Source: Curvularia sp. ZM96 (taxonomy: Eukaryota > Ascomycota > Dothideomycetes > Pleosporales > Pleosporaceae). From it: a DNA stretch of 64,000 nucleotides. The notes under the pieces were generated by a model, which had not been told where the DNA came from, ran no database searches, and worked only from the letters and a program-made list of their open reading frames with translations. Positions 56,786 through 64,000 of this stretch are shown here, piece by piece. Where the stretch lies: assembly GCA_022457065.1 (NCBI GenBank), contig JAJGBQ010000007.1, positions 2,738,866 to 2,802,865 of the forward strand. The letters run 5' to 3'. Numbering within the stretch: position 1 is the stretch's first letter; each line of letters opens with the position of its first letter. The translations under genes and the position numbers were made by a program.

Positions 56786-56940
56786 ACAGCGTTTAAAATT
56801 AATGCAACTTCTATTATAGATATAGAAAACTTATACAAATTTAATAAACTACTTTTTATAGCTATGCGATAACTATAACGTAAGATATTTAATAAAACGT
56901 GATAGAAGATTAGTGTTCGCTAATGTGGCCCGTGCTTAAG

Positions 56941-57162
56941 GTAGGGTAGGGTAGAGTAGAGTTAGGACTTAACCCTAAGTTAACTCTAACTCTAGAATTA
57001 GGGTTTTAGGTATACTAGGGCAACGTTGGACGACTAGGTTTATGTTAGTAAAGTAACTAAAACAAATAGAAATATAAATAACAACTAATTTACTACTATA
57101 TAGCAGTAACAGTACTATTTATACTAATATTAGCATTACTTATGCCATAATTACTTACTATA
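56941..57162 (+). promoter_or_regulatory. Upstream region of OrsD-RecQ gene 2 with telomere-like repeats
   Basis: GTAGGGTAGGGTAG, GACTTAACCCTAAG (56966-56979) and TTAGGGTTTTAGG (56999-57010), then CTAGGGCAACGTT (57015-57027). Two of these strings are exactly those upstream of gene 1, at a similar distance from the start. Confidence 0.5.
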
Positions 57163-60100
57163 ATAGATCTATTTAGAGAGATTTTTATATATTTGCCTAC
57201 ATATTGTATAGCGATATACAAGAGCCACAAGTAGGGCGTCGTGAAGTCGCAGCTGCGCACTTACTTAGATACTAAATACTAAGAGCTAACTCCCTATATA
57301 CGGCGCAGTATAGTAGAAGCTACTAGCTAGAAGCTATAGTTACGGAACTAGGCTAATAGTGTAGACGAGGTTATATTTCCACGCCTAGATGCTGCGCCGC
57401 TACCCTATCTGCCCGTATATATAGATGGCTTAAAGTGCCGCGAGTGTAGATATATCTACTAGCACATAAAGAAGATGTAGGAGTATGGCTAGAACTACTA
57501 CGGCTAGACTAGCAGCCATACACGCAGTATCGGCCGTCTAGTAGCTATATAGTAGAGGTAGGTAGTTAGCGTAGTGTGCTAGAAGCTCTATAACACTAGC
57601 ACGCTAGGCTAGCTGTTTAAAGTCTAGGGCGCTGCACCCGCTGAGCTAGCGGATAGCGATAAGGAGGAGACACAGCTAAGACGCGCGTTAGCTGCTGCCG
57701 CCATATAGATAGACTAGGTAGTAGAGCGCAGAAACCCTAGTAACGTTATTAAAGAAGATAGTAGTTGGTGGGGATACTAAACATAGCTTAACTAGGCAGG
57801 CTAGAAACGGCACTTAAAGGGACTAGACCGACTATGGCTGCTAGACATAGCGTGGACACCTAGCTACTACGAACGGGCACTGTAGAACGTGTGCTAGGCT
57901 GCTGAGATAGTAATTTAGAGGGCATAGTAGGTATTACACTTAGGTGTAGTAGGCATGCTAGCTATAATGCACATTAACTAGCGCGAGTATAGGACGACTA
58001 GTAACGAAAAGCCGTTTAATGTAAGCTAGACGGAGCTAATAATAAAGAAATACCGTAGCGTGTGGCTCTAGGTAATTGCGTACATCTAGCGAACGTACGA
58101 GCTGCTTATAGTCTAGCTAGGTTCTAGCGATAAAGTGTAGGGCAGACGTCTATCATACCGCTTGACTAGCGAGTAGAAGGCATGCTTAGAGGAGTTAAAG
58201 GATTTGACTAGTTATTACCTAGAAGAGGAGGTAGCTAGCGCAGCGCGGAGCATAGAGCTAGGGGGTAGCTATGGGGATAGTGATAGTGAGGACGAGCCGC
58301 TAGATGTAGAAGACGCTAAGGCGTTATAGGACTAAGTGCTCGCATTTATGCTTGCGCTGCTTAATTATAAGCTAGCTAGCAGCGAGTATAAGAGCGGCTT
58401 AATTAGTGGTATGGCTATGCTAGGCGTTAGCGCGGATAAGGCATGGCTAGATCTGCTTATATATACCCCTAAGTAGTCGGCTATAGTTAGTATATCGTGT
58501 ATGCTAGTGCTGTACTAAGTATATAAAGAGCGTAGTGCGTAGATTAATAAGCTAGTAGCTAGGGGATATAGCGAAGAGACGGCTAGCACTACGGCAGCTA
58601 CCTATTTTAAGCTAGTGTAGAATATATGCTACTAGTTTATAGCACTAACTAACTATAACGGCCGGCCGACGCCTATAGACGCCATTTTGCGGCTACGGGT
58701 ATTTAGCTTTAAGATCTGCTATATAACGAATGCTGAGGGCGTAGTAGACTAGATAGGCGACACGTTATTATATAGCTAGATCTAGTTTAGTATAGCATAG
58801 CTATAGACGATAGTGTACGGTATAATTGCTAGCACGCGACAGGACATGCTAAAATAACTACTATTGCTGTAGCTAGACAGTGAGGGCGGTGTGGTGCCTG
58901 AGACGACGCCGTGTCCCGCTATTTACTAGGACAAGCTAGTGGATAATGCGGCTACGTAGTAGGCTAGGTAGAGTTTTATAGAAGATACGCGTAACTGCGA
59001 GGCTACTAGTATATAGGACCCTAAGCGCTAGCTGCTAGGACGTATTTAGTAGGAGAAGCGACTGTAATATGAGTTTGCTAATACTGCTGCGTTGCGCGTG
59101 GCTATGGCGAGAGGTAGTAGGCTAGTGTAGGTAAAGGAGCGTATCTAGGCATACTACAAAGCTATATAAGAAGCCTGCCACGTACTTACCATGCTTGTAT
59201 ATATAATAGGAGGTGCGCCGCTACGTAGTAGTGAGTTGCTCACGATCTGTTTTTAAAATAATGCGTAGAGGAATAGTCGCGGAATTTTTATCGAAGATAG
59301 TGTAGTAGTTTTTATTACTACTTACTATAAAAATATTGTCTAGACTAGATAAGGTAAAGTAATCTACCGCTATGTCCTACGCGAAGTAGGGGAACTGGTC
59401 GTGTTTTACTTATAGTTTGCGCGTCCGTTTTAGTAGCGTTTAGTTATAGTAGCGTAGGGGGAAGGGGCGGAGGAAGAGACAGAGAGCGGGTATATGTAGG
59501 AGCTACGCCTAGAGCGGCGCTAGCAAGAACCTACACGTGGACGAAAGCGTCGTGCAGACCCGTAGGGCACAAGAGGCGTAGGGAGAGCGAGTAGGGTAAG
59601 GACTACTATAGCGTGGCGGGAGGCGTCTGAAGAGGAGGGTGAAGAAGAGAGTAGAGAGAAAGAAGAAGAGAAGGAGGAGAGAGAGGAGAGATAGGTAGGA
59701 GAAGACGAGAGAGAAGAGAGCTAAGTACGGGCTAATAGGCTGCCCGCTATAGAGTAGTAGAATTCTAACTAACTTAAGCTAAAGATATAAAAGACGTCGC
59801 TGTAGTATATAAGCGTTAAGTTAAATATTATTAGGTAGCGGTATAGATCTAAGGTAATTTAGTAGTAGTATATCTAGAATCCTAAGATACGTAAGGCGTA
59901 CTTAAATACTAATAAGAATAATGCGTTATTAGAAGAAGATAAGGCGTTTAACTTGTAGACTAGGTATAGTAGTAAGGTAGCTAGCGCGATTTATAGGCGG
60001 TCGCTATATAAGGTGGTGTTTAGTGTAGAATCTAAGTAGTTTATGTTCTAAGTAGCGAGCAGCGAGTAGCATAGGTTTTTAGAGCTTCTGTCTATGTAGG

Positions 60101-61977
60101 AGAAGAAGCTACGGCTGCTATAACGGAGCCTGCTGGCTATTAAGGCGCGCAGGGAGGCGTTAGAGGAGAAGTACCGGCGGTAGAAGATAATGTAGCTAGT
60201 AGACGTGGATAGTAAGCTATAGCAGCTGCTAGGATGTAACGCATAGTTTCGTAGTGTATAGCGGCTAGCGATATAGGCGATTATGTGGTATGAGAGTCCC
60301 GTTATAGCAATTATAGAGACTAGGACTAGTAAGAGCGTGCTGTTTATGCTGCTAGCGTTAGTATCGACTAGGGTTACTGTTGTAGTAGTACTACTAGTAG
60401 TACTACGGTTTAACATAAAAGCACAGTGCGACGAGCTAGAGATTGTTAGTAGGGAGTGGGATAGCTGGCGTCTGTATAGGAGTGTGTAGATTATGTTTAT
60501 AACGCCCGAAGTAGCTATAGGAGAGACGTTTAGGCATTACATTAACTAGGAGTGGTTAATAGGACGGCTAGATTAGATTGTGATTAACGAATATTACTCG
60601 ATACTAGACTTACTTAAGGGATTCCATAGCTGGCTGCTAGAACTGCGAGAGCTGCTCTAGGTAGAGACGTAGATAGTGTATTTAACGGCGACGCTAAGGC
60701 TAAAGGAGAAGAAGCAGTTTTTAGATATAATAGGGCTACCAGAGAAGAGCAAGTGCTACTAGTTCTAGGGGCAGACGACACGCAAGAATATCTAGTATGT
60801 AGTGTATAAGTATAATATAGAGAAAGAGAAGAAGATAGTAGTAGAATTAGTAGAGAAGCTAAAGAGGAAATACCCGCTACTAGGGCAGGTAATTGTGTAC
60901 TATAGGATAGTAGCATAGATAAGACAGATAGGCAAGATACTAGGGGCAGCATATTACTACTAGGAAGTAAGCATAGTAGAAGAGAAGAAGAAGATTGTAT
61001 AGAAGTTAACAAGTAGGTAGTGGTAGGTATTTATAGTAATAAATGCGTTAGGACTAGAAGTAGACGCACTAAGAATCTAGACGGTAGTACACGTAGGCGT
61101 GGTGCGGTAGATACGGCAGTACGCGTAGGAGAGTAGACGGGCTAGACGAGATAGAGAGAAGAGCGAGGCGATTATTATGCGAGGCTATTAGATAAGAGGG
61201 AGAAAGAAAGCGTTTGTAAGAGTAGAAGGGGGAGAGGTAGAGGAGAATATGTAGTTGTTTATAGAGGGCTTAGGGTGTATGCGAGTGGTACTTAACTAGG
61301 TAATAGATAGAGTAGAGCGGGGGATGTGTAAGAAGGACGAGGTAGTATGTTAGCAGTGCTAGTGGGAGAGTAGTAATAAAGAGGAAGATAGAGAAGACGG
61401 AGAAGACGAAGACGAGGAAGAGGGAGAAGAGATAGAATTGCGGCTAGCGTTTAAGTAGTAGGGACGGTAGTAGTAGTAGGTAGGGATAGTAGAAGCGGAG
61501 CGGCAGTGTCGAGATGCGATAGAGGTGGAGGAGCTAGTAGGGGTAGTGGAGAAGTAGTAGTTAGGGTGTTAGTGGTGTGTAGCGAGCGGAAGAGATAAGC
61601 AAGAGCACGCGTGGGAGGACTGTGAGGACGAGGGGGGTTAGGAGGGGCTAAAGGGACTTAAGATACTGTAGGACAACTAGCAGATTGTGCTATATTTGTG
61701 CTGCTACGGGTACTAGCTACTATAGGCAGTATATAAGAGCTTTACGTTTAATATACAGGATAGAGAATATCGAAAGTAGAGAGAGGTAAGGTATTAGTAT
61801 AATAGAGTATTAGGTAAGGTATTTATTATTAGATTAATAAAGGTAGGGTTAGCGGTGTACGAAGTAATAGAGTAGGCGATTAAGAAGAATAGCGGGCTAG
61901 GGTTTTAAGTAGACGAAGAGGAGGTTAGAGGGGTATTAAAGGGGTGGGCGCGGTAGAGGAGTAAGAAGAAGTAGTAA
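57163..61977 (+). pseudogene. OrsD-RecQ subtelomeric helicase 2, RIP-inactivated (1,605-codon frame)
   Basis: The frame runs from 57163 (ATA, probably a mutated ATG) to TAA 61975-61977 with no indel. OrsD domain: IYLPTYCIAIYKSHKQGVV, LPVYIDGLKCRECRYIC (zinc-finger cysteines). The middle region has GGAPLRSSELL, VVFITTYYKNIV, VIYRYVLREVGEL and LQTRYSSKVASAIYR (59953-59997; GHS-type motif with Gly and His lost). An acidic/Arg-rich linker lies at 59600-59730. The RecQ core is degraded: Walker A reads IIETRTSKSVLF (60308), DEAH-box position VINEYYSIL (60590), YLTATL, INALGLEVDALRIQ (61047) and QYAQESRRARRD (motif VI, 61120). A His/Cys-rich tail (QLGCQWCVASG, HAWEDC) follows. Stops are TAG from CAG/TGG. 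It is the last gene before the telomere, about 1.8 kb from it. Confidence 0.85.
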
Positions 61978-63778
61978 GGAGGGATTAAAGGGAATAAGTT
62001 AAGCTAGGTTATTTAGCGGGTAGACGAGTATATTCGCATAGAAGAGTAGCGAGGGAATTATTTAAAGAAAGAAAGAAAGAAAAGACTATAAAGCTACTAA
62101 AAGTAGTTTATAACTAAAGTTTACCAATTTTATAGATTATTATATAAAATAGCAGTAAATTATAGAAGATAAATATAAATCGTTATATATAATTTATATA
62201 GAATAGCGACGCATTATAGACTAATAATAGTAGTATTATTAGCTAGTTATAGAGACTCGTAGTTAAGGCTAAAGACAAATCGCTATATATATAGTTAGAC
62301 ATAAGAGAGGGTTAGAGAGTAGAGAGCTGACTTAGTAGGGCGCGGACCGTTAAGTTAGAAGGTAGGGGGTAATAAAATTGTAAATAGAAGAAAAAAACCC
62401 GTTACTAGCAAGGGCAGAAGCGCTAGCGGAACGAGTTAAGAAAGACAGATAAAGAAGAGAAAACGCGTTACTAGTTAGAGTAGAAGTAGTGGTAGAAGAA
62501 AGATTAGAAGGGGGACAATTAGTAGAACGCGGGGTAGAGTAGAAGCGTTTATATAAGAGAGATTATAGAAGGTAAAGTATAATAGAAAAAGATAGAAAGA
62601 GAAAATTAGAAAGCTAGATTAGAGGGTATTAGAATAGCTAATTAGGTGTGAAGATTAGAGAGAGGGGAGCTGACTTAGAGGGGCGCGGGCCGGGAAGTTA
62701 GAAGTTGAGTAAGTAGTAGAGAGAAGAAATAGAAAGAAGAAGTAGAGAGAAGATAAAGTATAGCGGGAGGCGTAGAATATAGAATAGAGTTATAGATTAA
62801 GTATTAAGAGAAAGAAAAAGAGATAGTAGAGGAAAGAAAAGCATATAGAAGAAAGATATAAGCGCTAAGCGCTAAGCGCTTTAGTATTATAAAGTTAAAG
62901 AAAAACTAGATAGAAGGCAGAGCGTAATAGAAGAAGATAGAAAGAGAAACTTAGAGAGCTAGATTTAAAGTAGAGTTTAAGGGCGAGGGAGACAATAGAT
63001 ATATAGCGTAGCTAGGAAAGCGGCATAGAGCTGAGATATAGGGCTGGTTTTTACGAACGTAATTATAGTAGGGATTTAACTTATAATTAAGATTTAGAGT
63101 TAATAGGCTATAGAAAGTAGAAGAAGAGAGAAGATATATACAGAGAGAAGCCGTTAGTATTACAAAATAGAAGACAAGTAGATAGACGTAAAGGCTAAAC
63201 GCTAGCCGCTTAGGTATTACAAAGTAGGAGAGAAAGAGAAAGAGAGAGAGAGATTCGCTAAGGGCTAGAAGGCTTAATAATATAGAAAAGAAGAGAAGTT
63301 AGATAGAACGTAGAGAGTAATAGGGGCGTATATAGAGGAAGAGTTTAGATAGAATATAGAGTATAACAGAGGAAGATAGAGAGAAAGAGTTAGAGTTATA
63401 GTATTTATAGAGAGGGAAGAAATTATATAAGTAGAGAAGAGGTAAATAGATAAAGAGAAAAAGAAGAGACAAACTAGATACCCATAAGAGCAAGCCGCCG
63501 GCGGAACGAGTTTAAGAAAATAGATAAATAAAAGGGGAACCCGTTACCCGTAAGGGTAAGCCGCCGCTAGAACGAGTTAAAGAAAATAGATAAGATAGTA
63601 AAACGTAGAGAAGAAGAGGACTTAGGCAGAACAAAGAGCGTAATAGAAGAAGATAGAAAGAGAGTTAGAAAGCTAGATTTAAGAGAAGAATAGAGGGCTA
63701 AGAAGTGTTAGCGAGATATAGGTAAAAAACAAGATTAGGAATCTAGTATTTAGAGAGAAGGGGAGTTAGATATAGAGT
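61978..63778 (+). repeat. Purine-rich subtelomeric tail up to the telomere
   Basis: Strongly A+G-biased plus strand sharing blocks with 42.4-44.8 kb (CCCGTTACCCGTAAGGGTAA, AGAACGAGTTAA, TTTACGAACGTAATTATAG, and TATTTAGAGAGA-like units). AGCGCTAAGCGCTAAGCGCT near 62860 is a small palindromic array. No gene. Confidence 0.7.
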
Positions 63779-63940
63779 AGGGTTAGGGTTAGGGTTAGGG
63801 TTAGGGTTAGGGTTAGGGTTAGGGTTAGGGTTAGGGTTAGGGTTAGGGTTAGGGTTAGGGTTAGGGTTAGGGTTAGGGTTAGGTTAGGTTAGGTTAGGGT
63901 TAGGTTAGGGTTAGGTTAGGGTTAGGTTAGGTTAGGTTAG
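63779..63940 (+). repeat. Telomere, TTAGGG repeats
   Basis: Perfect TTAGGG tandem from 63779 to about 63881, then mixed TTAGG/TTAGGG units to 63940. The G-rich strand runs 5' to 3' toward the right end, as expected for a right chromosome end. Total about 160 bp. Confidence 0.98.
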
Positions 63941-64000
63941 GTGCTGATGAGTTCTCGTAACAGGACGCAATTAACCTTAGCAATACGTAACTGAACGAAG
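63939..64000. other. Untrimmed Oxford Nanopore native-barcode adapter (not genomic)
   Basis: 63939-63946 is AGGTGCTG (barcode flank), 63947-63970 is a 24-nt barcode, 63971-63978 is TTAACCTT (other flank) and 63979-64000 begins AGCAATACGTAACTGAACGA, the complement of the ligation-adapter strand. The order and lengths are those of the native barcoding kit. From memory, the barcode's reverse complement is native barcode 20. Confidence 0.95.

Noticed and set aside
60614..61012. Minus-strand hydrophobic ORF of 132 codons
   Set aside because: Lies antisense to the helicase 2 frame; RIP removes stops on the opposite strand by turning CAG/TGG into TAG, read as CTA, which makes Leu-rich shadows.

Overview
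This is the last 64 kb of a chromosome-end contig from a filamentous ascomycete (Pezizomycotina). Four things point there: short (about 50-70 bp) GT-AG introns; a terminal TTAGGG telomere; fungal families (tyrosinase, GPI-type phospholipase B, PI-PLC, RTA1-like, NB-ARC/TPR proteins, OrsD-RecQ subtelomeric helicases, a Tad1-type LINE, pogo/Fot1-like transposons); and long tracts full of TAG/TAA with CpA/TpG changed to TpA while CpG survives, which is the mark of repeat-induced point mutation (RIP). I cannot name the species.

Layout. 1-1411 is the end of a pogo-like transposon. 1412-4660 is mostly unassigned and holds a small palindromic repeat and a short unmutated RecQ scrap. 4679-5849 is an intact five-exon secreted tyrosinase-like gene. 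6691-19075 is a RIP-mutated transposon nest: two inverted LTR-like copies, a dead NB-ARC/TPR (NLR-like) gene split by a transposon that itself carries a hAT-type MITE, and three complete 1,847-bp pogo-like elements with TA duplications. 19.6-26 kb is a clean island with a divergent pair: GPI-anchored lysophospholipase/phospholipase B (minus) and phosphoinositide phospholipase C (plus). 26.8-42.4 kb holds two dead OrsD-type giants. The second is an OrsD-RecQ helicase split by a fourth 1,847-bp element, which in turn was split by a 5.7-kb Tad1-like LINE with a poly-A tail and a 17-bp target duplication. 42.5-57 kb is subtelomeric filler: purine-rich DNA, minisatellites, a pair of dead secreted-protein paralogues, a dead RTA1-like gene and two unknown pseudogenes. 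57.2-62.0 kb is another dead OrsD-RecQ helicase, followed by more purine-rich DNA, about 160 bp of telomere, and 62 bp that are Oxford Nanopore native-barcode adapter rather than genome.

The dead giants and the NLR-like gene keep one reading frame over kilobases, and across the insertions, so they decayed by substitution only. The genes likely to be functional are the tyrosinase, the two phospholipases and possibly the LINE. All three LINE ORF2 breaks are single-base losses at or near homopolymers, the expected error of the platform whose adapter is still attached.

The most unusual signal is in the pogo-like elements. Every copy has the same length and the same TIR scaffold, but an 8-nt block, written twice in each TIR, differs between copies. 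The recognition helix of the encoded HTH also differs at about the same number of positions. An unrelated palindromic repeat (1.7 kb and 56.7 kb) follows the same logic: fixed scaffold, locus-specific motif repeated four times.
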